From: Rhizobium sp. Q54
GTDB lineage: Bacteria > Pseudomonadota > Alphaproteobacteria > UBA828
Length of the DNA stretch: 33,231 nt
Assembly (NCBI GenBank): GCA_945892755.1
Contig: CAMDDO010000034.1
Location: forward strand, 1 to 33,231
Direction: 5' to 3'
The position numbers and the translations under genes are program-made. A model generated the notes under the pieces. It worked only from the letters and a program-made list of their open reading frames with translations. It did no database searches and was not told the origin of the DNA. Below are positions 23,517 through 32,221 of this stretch, piece after piece (the stretch's first letter is position 1; each line of letters begins with the position of its first letter).

Positions 23517-24905
23517 TCAGAGAGGCGGAACGACCTTGCCGGGGTTCATCAGATTGTCCGGGTCGAGCGCGCGCTTGATCGCCCGCATAAGCGATAACGC
23601 CTCGCCATGTTCGGCCTTGAGATAGGGCAGCTTGGCGAAACCAACGCCGTGCTCGCCTGTACAGGTGCCCCCGAGCGCCAGCGCGCGCCTGATCATGCGG
23701 TCATTGATCGCCTTGGCTTTGGTCATTTCGGCCTGATCGTCGGGGTCGACGACGAAACAGACATGGAAGTTCCCATCGCCAACATGGCCCACGATCGGTG
23801 CCACCAGCCCGTTTGCCTGGATATCCGCCTTGGTCTCGAGCAGGCACTCGGCGAGCGCCGAGATCGGCACGCAGACGTCGGTCGCCCAGCCCTTGCAACC
23901 CGGTCTGAGGGCGATGCACGCGTAATAGGCATCGTGTCGGGCCTGCCAAAGCGTGGTGCGATCCTCGGGTCGCGAGGCCCAGCGAAAGTCGGAAACCCCA
24001 TATTCCTTGGCGATACCGCCGACCTGCTCGACCTGCTCGTCGACACCCCGCTGGCTACCATGGAACTCGAAAAAGATGGTGGGTTTGAGCGCCAGGTCGA
24101 GCTTCGAATAGCGGTTGCAGGCGTCGACCTGAACCTCGTCAAGCAGCTCGATCCGGGCGACCGGGATGCCCGACTGGATGGTCAGGATCACTGTCTTGAC
24201 CGCCGCCTCCAGGCTCGGGAACGAGCAGACCGCGGCCGCGACCGCCTCGGGTTGGCCAAATAGCCGGAGCGTCACCTCGGTGATCACGCCAAGCGTGCCC
24301 TCCGAGCCAACGAATAGGCGGGTCAGGTCGTAACCGGCGGCCGATTTGCGCGACCGCCCGCCGGTGTGGATCACCCGGCCGTCGGCTGTGACCACGGTCA
24401 GGCCGAGCACGGTCTCGCGCAGCGTGCCATAGCGCACCGCGTTGGTGCCGGAGGCGCGCGTCGCCGCCATGCCCCCAATACTGGCGTCCGCGCCGGGATC
24501 GACGGGGTAGAATAGCCCGGTATCGCGGAGATGCGCGTTGAGCTGCTTGCGGGTGACGCCAGCCTCGACCGTGCAATCGAGATCATCGGTACTGACCCGG
24601 ACGATGCGGTCCATCTGGCTCAAATCGATGGTGACCCCGCCCTCGAGCGCATTGACCTGGCCCTCGAGCGAGCTGCCGACGCCAAACGGCACCATCGGGA
24701 TTCGCTCGCGGGCGCAAATCCTCACAAGTTTTGCGACTTCTTCGGTCGAGCGCGGAAAGACCACCGCGTCGGGCGGGTGAGGTGGATAGTAGGTTTGCCC
24801 GCGCGCATGATGGTCGCGTACCGCTTGCGCCGTGGTGAAACGTTCGCCGAACAGGGCGGAAAGTTCCCCAAATGCCGTGGTCAAAACGCGTTTTGCCGTT
24901 GCCAT
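23517..24905 (-). CDS. FAD-binding oxidoreductase (D-lactate dehydrogenase/GlcD-like)
   Basis: A 462-residue flavoprotein of the VAO/PCMH family. The FAD-binding half shows [16 protein letters not shown], the pyrophosphate-binding [20 protein letters not shown], and [15 protein letters not shown]. The C-terminal FAD-oxidase_C half has [11 protein letters not shown] with active-site histidines and [13 protein letters not shown]. Full length matches mitochondrial-type D-lactate dehydrogenase and GlcD. Oxidation of D-2-hydroxy acids such as D-lactate, D-2-hydroxyglutarate or glycolate is expected. GlcE/GlcF partners are absent, which favours a stand-alone D-lactate (cytochrome)-type dehydrogenase. 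It ends 140 bases before the DUF2336 start. Confidence 0.87.
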   Translation of the reverse strand: MATAKRVLTTAFGELSALFGERFTTAQAVRDHHARGQTYYPPHPPDAVVFPRSTEEVAKLVRICARERIPMVPFGVGSSLEGQVNALEGGVTIDLSQMDRIVRVSTDDLDCTVEAGVTRKQLNAHLRDTGLFYPVDPGADASIGGMAATRASGTNAVRYGTLRETVLGLTVVTADGRVIHTGGRSRKSAAGYDLTRLFVGSEGTLGVITEVTLRLFGQPEAVAAAVCSFPSLEAAVKTVILTIQSGIPVARIELLDEVQVDACNRYSKLDLALKPTIFFEFHGSQRGVDEQVEQVGGIAKEYGVSDFRWASRPEDRTTLWQARHDAYYACIALRPGCKGWATDVCVPISALAECLLETKADIQANGLVAPIVGHVGDGNFHVCFVVDPDDQAEMTKAKAINDRMIRRALALGGTCTGEHGVGFAKLPYLKAEHGEALSLMRAIKRALDPDNLMNPGKVVPPL

Positions 24906-25162
24906 GCGTGAAATCTAACCAAGCGCCTGACCGAACGCCAGCGCACTATCCCCAAACCAATGTGTGCAATTTGGTACGCGCGAGGAACAGAAGGCAATCC
25001 AACTCGGAACGGAGGATGAAAGATTTTGCGCGACTCGGCGGGTTTGCTGGAGCCCGCGAATCCGTCATGAAAGCGCCCCTATCCGTCTCGCCTATGATCG
25101 GGCAGAATCGTACTCGGCAAGGGAAAAGCCGGTCCACGCAGCCGGCCACGGCACACCGATCC

Positions 25163-25654
25163 ATGAATACCATCAAGGCGTCCGGCAAGCTGGTCGTCGG
25201 CTGGCGCGAGTGGGTGTCGCTGCCCGCGCTCGGCTTGCCCGCGCTTAAGGCCAAGGTCGATAGCGGCGCGCGTACCTCCGCGCTCCATGCCTTCTTTGTC
25301 GAGCCATATCTTGTGGGCGTCACGCGGCGCGTGCGTTTCGGCATCCATCCGGTACAAAAGCGCGAGGACTTGGCCGTGGTCTGCGAGGCCGACGTGATCG
25401 ACCAACGCTGGGTCAGCGATTCGGGCGGCCACGCCGAATTCCGCTATGTCATCGGCGCCTCGCTCAAGATCGCCGCGCTGGAGTTTCCGATCGAGCTCAC
25501 CTTGACCGATCGCGATTCGATGCGCTTTCGCCTCCTGCTCGGCCGCAGCGCGCTGCGCCATCGCATGGTGGTCGATCCGGCAGCGAGCTACCTGACCGGC
25601 AGGATTCATGCCACAAGGCTCTATCGTCATCTCAAACACACCGTCGCGTCGTGA
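25163..25654 (+). CDS. Retropepsin-like ATP-dependent zinc protease family protein linked to RimK
   Basis: A 163-residue protein of the family annotated as ATP-dependent zinc protease (COG4067). The motif [15 protein letters not shown] holds the aspartyl-protease-like Asp33-Ser-Gly. A second block [17 protein letters not shown] matches the later conserved part of the domain. Related proteins (RimB in Pseudomonas) act with RimK in the turnover of glutamate tails on ribosomal protein S6. The gene ends 13 bases before rimK, so a functional pair is likely. The start is uncertain; an in-frame ATG at 25069 would add 31 non-conserved residues. There is no signal peptide in the chosen form. Confidence 0.8.
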   Translation: MNTIKASGKLVVGWREWVSLPALGLPALKAKVDSGARTSALHAFFVEPYLVGVTRRVRFGIHPVQKREDLAVVCEADVIDQRWVSDSGGHAEFRYVIGASLKIAALEFPIELTLTDRDSMRFRLLLGRSALRHRMVVDPAASYLTGRIHATRLYRHLKHTVAS

Positions 25655-25667
25655 GTAGAACACCGCC

Positions 25668-26573
25668 ATGAAAATCCTGATCCTCGCGCGCAACCCGAAG
25701 CTCTACTCGCACCAACGTTTGGTCGAGGCCGGGCAGAAGCGCGGGCACGAAATGCGTATCGTCAATACGCTGCGCTGCTACATGAACATCACCTCGCACA
25801 ATCCCGAAGTGCGTTACGGCGGCAAGGTGCTTGACGGCTATGACGCGGTGATTCCCCGCATCGGCGCATCGGTCACGTTCTATGGCCTCGCGGTGCTGCG
25901 CCAATTCGAGATGATGGGCGTCTACAGCGTCAATGAATCGGTCGCGATCGGCCGCTCGCGCGACAAATTGCGCTCGCTCCAGCTATTGGCGCGCAAAGGC
26001 ATCGGCCTGCCGGTGACCGGCTTCGCCCACGCCACGACCGAGACCGAGGATTTGATCCGCCTGGTCGGCGGCGCGCCGCTGGTGATCAAGCTTTTGGAGG
26101 GTACGCATGGCCAGGGCGTGGTGCTCGCCGATTCGCAACGCGCGGCCGAGAGCATCATCGATTCGTTTCGCCGGTTGAGGGCGCACTTTCTGGTTCAGGA
26201 ATTCATCGAGGAATCGAAAGGCTCGGACATTCGCTGCTTCGTGGTCGGCGGCAAGGTGGTCGCCGCGATGAAGCGCCAGGGCAAGGAGGGCGAGTTCCGC
26301 TCGAACCTGCACCGGGGCGGCACGGCCTCGAAGATCAAGATCACGCCCGAGGAACGCTCGACCGCGGTGCGCGCGGCCAAGGCGATGGGGCTCAACATTT
26401 GCGGCGTCGATCTCTTGCGCTCGAACCACGGGCCGGTGGTGATGGAGATCAACTCAACGCCCGGGCTCGAGGGCATCGAGGGCGCCACCGGGGTCGACAT
26501 CGCCGGCGCCATCATCGAGTTCATCGAGCGCACCGCCGAGCCGCACAAGACGCAGACGAAGGGGAAGGGGTAG
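25668..26573 (+). CDS. rimK: RimK-type ATP-grasp alpha-L-glutamate ligase
   Basis: A 301-residue ATP-grasp ligase that, in the characterised members, adds glutamate residues to the C-terminus of ribosomal protein S6. The N-terminal pre-ATP-grasp domain begins [10 protein letters not shown] and has [13 protein letters not shown] near residue 63. ATP-binding stretches [37 protein letters not shown] and the metal-binding [13 protein letters not shown] follow. Length is the normal 300. It sits directly behind the retropepsin-like partner gene. The end is Lys/Gly-rich. Its stop is 10 bases from the convergent ornithine cyclodeaminase-family gene. Confidence 0.94.
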   Translation: MKILILARNPKLYSHQRLVEAGQKRGHEMRIVNTLRCYMNITSHNPEVRYGGKVLDGYDAVIPRIGASVTFYGLAVLRQFEMMGVYSVNESVAIGRSRDKLRSLQLLARKGIGLPVTGFAHATTETEDLIRLVGGAPLVIKLLEGTHGQGVVLADSQRAAESIIDSFRRLRAHFLVQEFIEESKGSDIRCFVVGGKVVAAMKRQGKEGEFRSNLHRGGTASKIKITPEERSTAVRAAKAMGLNICGVDLLRSNHGPVVMEINSTPGLEGIEGATGVDIAGAIIEFIERTAEPHKTQTKGKG

Positions 26574-26583
26574 GCGGCGATAT

Positions 26584-27612
26584 TCACGTCGAGATCATCT
26601 TCTTCTCGACGCCGACGCCGGCCTTGACCGCGCGTTCATATTCAAGCGGCACGGTGGCCGAATCCTGGATCGCGATACCGGTCGAATCGAACAGCGTGAT
26701 ATCGGCGTCCGTCAGCCGGCCTTTCTTCTTGCCGCACAGCAGCTCGCCGATTTCGCCCACAATATCCGATTCCTTGATGACTCCCTCCTTCAAGGGCACG
26801 TTGATTTCGCCATCGGGAATGCACTGACGAATATCGTCGACGAAAATGCGCGCGCGCTTCGAGATCGCGCTCTCGATCTCTTGCTTGCCGGCTAGGTCGG
26901 CGCCGAGCGCCGCGATATGCATGCCGGGCTTGATCCAGGCATCGCGCACCACCGGGCCGGCGCCGATGGTCTGACAAACCACGACATCGGATCCAACCAC
27001 GACTTCTTCCGCGTTGGTCGAGGTCTTGATCTTGAGCTTCGGATAAAGCGCCTGCTCGCTCTTGAGGAATTCATCGAGTGATTTTTGCGAGCGGCTCCAG
27101 ACGCGCACCTCGCTCCAATCCTGCACCGCCATACAGGTGCGGAGGGAACCCTTGCCGACATCGCCGGCACCAACCAGCGCCAGCACCTTGGAGCCCTTGC
27201 GCGCCAGATGGCGGACCGAGACCGCCGCCGACGCCCCGGTGCGAAGCATCGTATGGTAGGAGCCATCGCAGATCGCGAGCGGAAAGCCGGTTTCGGGATG
27301 GGTGTAGATCAGAATCGAAAACACCGTCGGCAAATCGAACTTTGCGCGGTTCTCTTCGCGGATCGAGACCCATTTGCAAGCGGCGGCCTCGGGCACGCCG
27401 GCCAGCGGCTCCTCGATATAGGAGGGCATGACCTCCCATTCGCCCGGGTATTTCTTCAGAACGATGTGGCCTTTGGGCTCCATGTAATAACGCTTCTCGC
27501 CATGGCGAAGAAACGCGCGCTCGACACAGTCGACATATTCGCCCGGCGTCAACAGCCCCATCATGTCGGTGCGGCTGAGGATCAGCGTCTTGCGATTGCG
27601 CCAGCTTTCCAT
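26584..27612 (-). CDS. Ornithine cyclodeaminase/mu-crystallin family protein
   Basis: A 342-residue NAD(P)-binding protein of the ornithine cyclodeaminase family. Visible parts are the substrate-side N-terminal segment, the HTMLRTGASAAVSVRHLA stretch and the Rossmann motif LVGAGDVGKGSL near residue 145. VVCQTIGAGPVV and the GADLAGKQEI segment follow. Members are ornithine cyclodeaminases, alanine dehydrogenases of the archaeal type, ketimine reductases or amino-acid N-oxidation partners, and sequence alone does not decide here. A GGGGGACC ribosome binding site precedes the ATG. It is divergent from the trp attenuator region and unrelated to it in function as far as can be seen. Confidence 0.83.
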   Translation of the reverse strand: MESWRNRKTLILSRTDMMGLLTPGEYVDCVERAFLRHGEKRYYMEPKGHIVLKKYPGEWEVMPSYIEEPLAGVPEAAACKWVSIREENRAKFDLPTVFSILIYTHPETGFPLAICDGSYHTMLRTGASAAVSVRHLARKGSKVLALVGAGDVGKGSLRTCMAVQDWSEVRVWSRSQKSLDEFLKSEQALYPKLKIKTSTNAEEVVVGSDVVVCQTIGAGPVVRDAWIKPGMHIAALGADLAGKQEIESAISKRARIFVDDIRQCIPDGEINVPLKEGVIKESDIVGEIGELLCGKKKGRLTDADITLFDSTGIAIQDSATVPLEYERAVKAGVGVEKKMIST

Positions 27613-27680
27613 GGTGGTCCCCCGTCATTTCCGGCGTCGGCCGCGTCTGTTCGCCAGCACGATGCCGAAAGCCTGCACTA

Positions 27681-27686
27681 TTGACA
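27681..27686 (+). promoter_or_regulatory. Likely -35 element of the trpL-trpE(G) promoter
   Basis: A perfect TTGACA lies exactly 37 bases before the trpL ATG. If transcription starts at the A of that ATG, as reported for Sinorhizobium meliloti trpE(G), the spacing fits. No clear -10 hexamer is seen (AAGTTA at 27707-27712 is the best AT-rich stretch), so the start site is inference. Confidence 0.5.
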
Positions 27687-27717
27687 ATGCGTTGACGGCC
27701 ATGGCCAAGTTAGGGCC

Positions 27718-27762
27718 ATGACAATGCGCGTACGCAAGAATTGCCGCTGGTGGTGGCGCTAA
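27718..27762 (+). CDS. trpL: trp leader peptide TrpL (14 aa, three consecutive Trp)
   Basis: A 14-codon ORF reads MTMRVRKNCRWWWR and stops with TAA. Three consecutive TGG codons at 27748-27756 make translation sensitive to charged tRNA-Trp, the hallmark of tryptophan attenuation. The codons lie in a possible pause hairpin (GTGGTGGCG pairing with CGCCAACCAC at about 27769-27778). A terminator follows 40 bases after the stop, then the anthranilate synthase gene. The S. meliloti TrpL peptide is likewise 14 residues with a WWW run. It may be translated as a leaderless ORF. Confidence 0.85.
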   Translation: MTMRVRKNCRWWWR

Positions 27763-27801
27763 AGGGCGGCCGCCAACCACGCCTTGCGCGTTGAAGCTTG
27801 G

Positions 27802-27833
27802 AAGGGTCGCCGCGATGTCGGGGCGGCCCTTTT
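27802..27833 (+). terminator. trp attenuator terminator
   Basis: Arms AAGGGTCGCC (27802-27811) and GGCGGCCCTT (27822-27831) form a 10-bp stem with one G-U pair and a 10-base loop, running into TTTT. The left arm can alternatively pair with the upstream GGGCGGCCGCC region (27764-27774) in part, giving the antiterminator state when ribosomes stall on the Trp codons. Confidence 0.8.
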
Positions 27834-27866
27834 GTACGTTCCCAGCCAAGGCCGCCCGTCGTACGG

Positions 27867-27888
27867 CGATCCCGTTCTGAAGGGATCG
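27867..27888 (+). promoter_or_regulatory. Hairpin over the trpE(G) ribosome binding site
   Basis: CGATCCC (27867-27873) and GGGATCG (27882-27888) form a perfect 7-bp stem with an 8-base loop. The right arm contains the AGGGA ribosome binding site of trpE(G), whose ATG starts six bases later. Initiation may thus be damped unless the hairpin melts. Confidence 0.5.
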
Positions 27889-27893
27889 GGTGA

Positions 27894-30104
27894 ATGAGTG
27901 AAATGGGAAGCGTCTACCGCACCGAGGGCGGCATCACGGTGCATCGCGTGCAGGTGCCGGCCGACCGGCGCGATGCGCAGGCGATCATCGACCGCTTGGA
28001 TGGCGAGCGCGGGCTCTACCTTGCCTCAGGCTATGAATATCCGGGCCGCTACCACAAATGGGAGATCGGCGCGGTGGCGCCGCCACTCGCGCTCACTGTG
28101 CGCGGCCAGCGCTTCGCCATTGAGGCGTTGAACGCGCGTGGCGCGATATTGCTGCCGGCGATCCAGCGCGCGGTCGCGAACCTCGAAGGTATCGCGATCG
28201 AACAAAACGACGCGCAGGCCATCACCGGGACGATCGCGCGCAGCGAGGCGACCGGTCGCGAAGAGGAGCGCACGCGGCGACCTTCGGCGTTCTCGCTGAT
28301 TCGCGTCGTGACCGCGCTGTTCGCGAGCAAAGAAGAAGCCCAACTCGGGCTCTATGGCGCGTTCGGCTATGACGCCGCGTTCCAGTTCGACCCGATCCGG
28401 CTCAAGCTGCCGCGCGACGACGCGCAGCGCGATATCGTGCTCTATCTGCCCGACGAGATCGTGGTGCTCGACCATCGGCGCGAAACCGGTGTGCGCCACA
28501 CCTACGAGTTCGTGGTTGACGGCCAATCCACGAAAGGTCTCGAGCGCACGGCGACGCCGAATGTCGCGAGCGACCTGCATGGCGGGCCGCCGGGTGACGA
28601 CACGCCCTCCGGCGCCTATCAGGACACCGTGCGCGCCGCCAAGGAGGCCTTCGCGCGCGGCGATCTGTTCGAGACAGTTTGCTCGCAGCTCTTCGTGCGC
28701 GCTCTGAAACTCACGCCGGCCGCGCTCTATCGTCGCCTCGCCGCCGGCAACCCGGCGCCCTATCAGGCGTTGATCAATCTCGGTGAAGGCGAAGCGCTGG
28801 TCTCGGCCTCGCCTGAAATGTTCGTGCGCGTGCGCGGCCAGCGGGTCGAGACCTGCCCGATCTCCGGCACCATCAGGCGCGGGCGCGACGCCATGTCGGA
28901 CGCCGATCAAATTCTGGCGCTGCTCAATTCGACCAAGGACGCGGCCGAGCTCACCATGTGCACCGATGTCGACCGCAACGACAAATCGCGCGTCTGCGTG
29001 CCTGGTTCGGTGCGCGTGATCGGGCGGCGCCATATCGAAATGTATTCGCGCCTGATCCATACCTGCGACCATGTCGAGGGCACGCTGCTCCCGGGCATCG
29101 AGGCGATCGACGCCTTTCTCACCCACGCCTGGGCGGTGACGGTGACCGGCGCGCCGAAGCGCTGGGCGATCCAATTCATCGAGGACCATGAGCGTTCGCC
29201 GCGCCGTTGGTATGGCGGCGCGTTCGGCTGGCTCGGCTTCAACGGCGACGCCGATACCGGGCTGACGCTGCGCACCGTGCGCCTCGCCGCCGGGCGGAGC
29301 GAAGTGCGCGTCGGCGCGACATTGCTCTATGACAGCGACCCCGAGGAGGAGCATGCCGAGTGCCTGCTCAAGGGCTCGGCGCTGTTCGCCGCGCTCGAAG
29401 ACGTCGCGGCGCCGACTCCGGTCCCTACCTTGGCGCCGACGCCGGTAACCGGCATGGCAGGGCCGGGCGCCGGACGGCGCGTGCTCTTCGTCGACCATGA
29501 GGACAGCTTCGTCCACACCCTCGCCGATTATTTCCGGCAAACCGGGGCCGAGGTCGAGACCTACCGGGCGGCCCCGGCCCGAGCCGCGCTGGACCGGGGC
29601 TATGACCTGGTCGTGCTTTCGCCCGGTCCTGGTGCGCCGCGGGATTTCGGCCTGAACGAGACGATCGAGGCGTGCCTGGCGCGCGGTCTACCGATCTTCG
29701 GGGTCTGCCTCGGCCTGCAGGGGATCGCCGAGTATTTCGGCGGCCGGCTCGGCCGCGTCACGCCACCGATGCACGGCAAGGCGTCGAAAATCTGGGTGCT
29801 CGGTGGCCGACTGTTCGACGACCTGCCAAGCGGCTTTCAAGCTGGGCGCTACCACTCGCTGCACGCGCTCGCGGCCTCGCTGCCGCCCGAGCTCAAGGTG
29901 ACGGCGCATAGCGACGACGGCATCGTCATGGCGCTCGAGCATGAAAGCCTGCCGATTGCGGCCGTGCAGTTCCACCCAGAATCGATCCTGACCGCGACGG
30001 AGGGGATCGGCCACACCCTGATCGCCAATGTCATGCGCCAGCTTCGTCGCCAGGGCTGGAACCGGAACGACCCCGACCCGGCAGTCGCGCGCATCAGCGC
30101 CTGA
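27894..30104 (+). CDS. trpE(G): Fused anthranilate synthase TrpE(G)
   Basis: A 736-residue fusion of both anthranilate synthase components, which makes anthranilate from chorismate and glutamine, the first committed step to tryptophan. The TrpE part (to about residue 505) has the chorismate-binding signature including PISGTIRRGRD, a DVDRNDKSRV motif and VTVTGAPKRWA. A Pro/Thr-rich linker follows. The TrpG part (from about 527) has DHEDSFVHTL, the nucleophile Cys605 in GVCLGLQ and the pair His694/Glu696 in QFHPES. Such one-chain enzymes are known from rhizobia and other Alphaproteobacteria. No other trp gene follows. Expression is probably attenuated by the trpL element directly upstream. A phenazine-type or para-aminobenzoate fusion is less likely given the attenuator. 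Confidence 0.95.
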   Translation: MSEMGSVYRTEGGITVHRVQVPADRRDAQAIIDRLDGERGLYLASGYEYPGRYHKWEIGAVAPPLALTVRGQRFAIEALNARGAILLPAIQRAVANLEGIAIEQNDAQAITGTIARSEATGREEERTRRPSAFSLIRVVTALFASKEEAQLGLYGAFGYDAAFQFDPIRLKLPRDDAQRDIVLYLPDEIVVLDHRRETGVRHTYEFVVDGQSTKGLERTATPNVASDLHGGPPGDDTPSGAYQDTVRAAKEAFARGDLFETVCSQLFVRALKLTPAALYRRLAAGNPAPYQALINLGEGEALVSASPEMFVRVRGQRVETCPISGTIRRGRDAMSDADQILALLNSTKDAAELTMCTDVDRNDKSRVCVPGSVRVIGRRHIEMYSRLIHTCDHVEGTLLPGIEAIDAFLTHAWAVTVTGAPKRWAIQFIEDHERSPRRWYGGAFGWLGFNGDADTGLTLRTVRLAAGRSEVRVGATLLYDSDPEEEHAECLLKGSALFAALEDVAAPTPVPTLAPTPVTGMAGPGAGRRVLFVDHEDSFVHTLADYFRQTGAEVETYRAAPARAALDRGYDLVVLSPGPGAPRDFGLNETIEACLARGLPIFGVCLGLQGIAEYFGGRLGRVTPPMHGKASKIWVLGGRLFDDLPSGFQAGRYHSLHALAASLPPELKVTAHSDDGIVMALEHESLPIAAVQFHPESILTATEGIGHTLIANVMRQLRRQGWNRNDPDPAVARISA

Positions 30105-30195
30105 ACCGCCGCCACAGCGCGGCTTGCCCAAGCCCCAAAATGTGCGTATGGTCGCGCCCGTTCGCTCGCAGGACGCTTCGGAGAAGAAACCCGCC

Positions 30196-30447
30196 ATGGC
30201 CGCGCCCAATACCCAGCCCGCGATTACCGTGTCCGAAAAAATAAAGGCCTATTTGCGCACGTTGAATGGCAGGGCGTCGGTCTCTGGGTTCGTCTTGTGC
30301 ATTATCACGGCGATCTTGGCGATCTTCTTCGTCCTGCCGGAGCTCAACGTGATGGGGGCGCTCGGCGTCCTCACTATCTATGTGATCATCTTCATCTTCT
30401 TCACGTCGATCTCGCGCACGATTCTGCGACGCGTATTCAAAGCGTAG
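30196..30447 (+). CDS. Small two-helix inner-membrane protein of unknown function
   Basis: An 83-residue protein with a soluble N-terminus of about 30 residues, then two strongly hydrophobic helices (about 33-51 and 54-74) separated by PELNVMG, ending in a basic tail (SRTILRRVFKA). By the positive-inside rule both ends face the cytoplasm. GGAGAAG precedes the ATG. It starts 91 bases after trpE(G). I do not recognise a family. A GC-rich palindromic stretch at 30458-30475 follows. Confidence 0.6.
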   Translation: MAAPNTQPAITVSEKIKAYLRTLNGRASVSGFVLCIITAILAIFFVLPELNVMGALGVLTIYVIIFIFFTSISRTILRRVFKA

Positions 30448-30457
30448 CTCGCGCGCC

Positions 30458-30475
30458 GCGGCCGCACGCGGCCGC
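30458..30475 (+). terminator. GC-rich stem-loop after the small membrane protein gene
   Basis: GCGGCC (30458-30463) and GGCCGC (30470-30475) can pair across a 6-base loop. The palindrome GCGGCCGC occurs twice with only two bases between. No T tract follows, so termination would be weak. Confidence 0.3.
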
Positions 30476-30550
30476 TCAAATCCGTCACCATCATTAGGCT
30501 TGCGCCGATCAGGAACGATCGGTTAACAGGCATTGACCATAATCGCCGGC

Positions 30551-31471
30551 ATGGCACGCACGGTGATCGGTGGAGGGCATTTGATTCGGGTTCTGGCCCT
30601 GCTTGCGGTCTTTGCGCTCGTGGTGATCGCGCGGCCAGCCTCGCTCTGCGCGGCCGAGCTTTACCGATCTCTAACCATAGGAGGGCAAATTGAGCATGTG
30701 GTCGTGCCTGGCGACTTTCTCAGCAAATTGGGGGCGCGCTACGGCGTGAGTTACGAGGTGATCGCGCACGACAATGGATTGGCCGTCGAAGCGGTACTGA
30801 AATTGGGTCAGGTCTTGAAGATCGACAATCGGCACATCGTCCCTGACGGGATTGACGACGGCCTGATCCTGAACGTGCCCCAGCGCATGCTGTTCCATTT
30901 CGCCGACGGCGAGCTCGAGGCCGCCTACCCCATCGGCGTCGGACGGCCGAGCTGGCGTACGCCGACCGGACGCTTTACGATCATGATCAAGGAAACCGAC
31001 AAACCCTGGATCGTACCGCTTTCGATCCAGGAAGAAATGCGTCGCGCCGGAAAACCTGTCGTGACCGTGGTGCAGCCCGGGCCGGACAATCCGCTCGGCC
31101 ATCATTGGCTCGGCCTGAGTCTTCCCTCGATCGGCATTCACGGCACGATCGCGCCAGCCAGCATCTATGATTTTCGCAGCCATGGCTGCATCAGGCTTCA
31201 CCCGGACGACATCGCAGCGCTCTTTCCGCGTGTCGAACGCGGCACGCCGGGGGAGATCATCTACGTGCCCTTGCTGCTGGCCGAGCACGAGGGTCGAATT
31301 TTTCTCGAAGTTCATCCCGACACCTACAAGAAAGGCAAAGTGACACTCGAGGCAGCACAACGCCTTGCAATTGAGCGCGGCCTATTCGAGCGGATCGATT
31401 GGATGCTGGCCGAGACCGTGATCGACCGTCATGAGGGCATCGCGCGCGACGTCGGCCTCGAGGGATCCTGA
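30551..31471 (+). CDS. L,D-transpeptidase with N-terminal LysM-like domain
   Basis: A 306-residue exported cell-wall enzyme of the ErfK/YbiS/YcfS/YnhG family. A signal peptide (hydrophobic residues about 11-30, ending SLCAAE) is followed by a LysM-like peptidoglycan-binding module (VVVPGDFLSKLGARYGVS, about 50-95). The catalytic domain has the HG of IGIHGTIAP and the SHGC motif with nucleophile Cys213 followed by IRLHPDD. It should make 3-3 peptidoglycan crosslinks or attach lipoprotein to the wall in the periplasm. The ATG at 30551 gives a normal signal peptide; an upstream TTG at 30533 is possible. The next gene, an exported M15-type peptidase, starts 10 bases later. Confidence 0.9.
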   Translation: MARTVIGGGHLIRVLALLAVFALVVIARPASLCAAELYRSLTIGGQIEHVVVPGDFLSKLGARYGVSYEVIAHDNGLAVEAVLKLGQVLKIDNRHIVPDGIDDGLILNVPQRMLFHFADGELEAAYPIGVGRPSWRTPTGRFTIMIKETDKPWIVPLSIQEEMRRAGKPVVTVVQPGPDNPLGHHWLGLSLPSIGIHGTIAPASIYDFRSHGCIRLHPDDIAALFPRVERGTPGEIIYVPLLLAEHEGRIFLEVHPDTYKKGKVTLEAAQRLAIERGLFERIDWMLAETVIDRHEGIARDVGLEGS

Positions 31472-31481
31472 AACGGAGCCG

Positions 31482-32063
31482 ATGATGAGCCTGATCTCAA
31501 AAACCAGCCGTCCGACCCTGATCTCGCGCCGACAGCTCATTGTCGGCGGCGCGGCCCTGGTGCTTGCGGGCAGTATCATCAACCCGGCCACGGCGGGCGT
31601 GCGCGTGGGCGCGCGCGCCCGGGAGCGGAGCCTCGCGCTTCAAAACCTACATACCGGCGAGAACCTGAAGACGGTCTATTGGCAGGGCGGCGCCTATGTC
31701 CGCTCGGCGCTCGACGAGATCGACCACATCATGCGTGATTATCGGACCAATCAGATCAAATCGATCGACCCGACGCTGCTTGATCTTTTGCACCGCCTGC
31801 AAGACACCCTCGATAGCCATCGGCCCTTCCAAATCGTCTCGGGCTACCGTTCGCCCAAGACCAACGCCAGGCTTGCCGCGCACTCGGGCGGCGTCGCCAA
31901 GCGCAGCATGCACGTCAAGGGCATGGCGATCGACATTCGGCTCGAAGGGTGCGACAGCCGCCAGATCCACAAGGCCGCACTATCGCTCGAAGCGGGCGGC
32001 GTCGGGTACTACGCGAAATCCGACTTCGTTCACCTTGACGTCGGCAAAGTGCGCTCCTGGTGA
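31482..32063 (+). CDS. TAT-exported DUF882/YcbK-type M15 peptidase
   Basis: A 193-residue protein. A twin-arginine leader (SRRQLIVGGAALVLAG, about residues 16-31) directs export. The mature part has the zinc-peptidase pattern of the YcbK/DUF882 group: SGYRSPKTNARL, SMHVKGMAIDIRL with His and Asp ligands, and the final DFVHLDVGKVRSW with the third His. This group is related to D-Ala-D-Ala carboxypeptidases and murein endopeptidases. A GGAG ribosome binding site precedes ATG 31482 (a second ATG follows directly). Pairing with the L,D-transpeptidase gene in one operon suggests joint peptidoglycan remodelling. Confidence 0.9.
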   Translation: MMSLISKTSRPTLISRRQLIVGGAALVLAGSIINPATAGVRVGARARERSLALQNLHTGENLKTVYWQGGAYVRSALDEIDHIMRDYRTNQIKSIDPTLLDLLHRLQDTLDSHRPFQIVSGYRSPKTNARLAAHSGGVAKRSMHVKGMAIDIRLEGCDSRQIHKAALSLEAGGVGYYAKSDFVHLDVGKVRSW

Positions 32064-32221
32064 GGCGGGCGGGGGCTCCTCCCGCTAAGATCACTGGCTC
32101 GATCTCGACTGACTTGGCGGAGCGGCGCCGCCGCCCACGTTGCTGACTCGTCTCGACAGCGGCGCGCTTCTGCGCTTTTCTCGCGGGCAGGATCCTGTTC
32201 TAGCGCCCGCAGAGATGATCA

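Noticed and set aside
28026-29540. 504-codon ORF on the minus strand inside trpE(G)
   Set aside because: Antisense open frame typical of GC-rich codon bias; composition rich in Arg, Ala and His with no domain, whereas the plus frame is an unmistakable anthranilate synthase.
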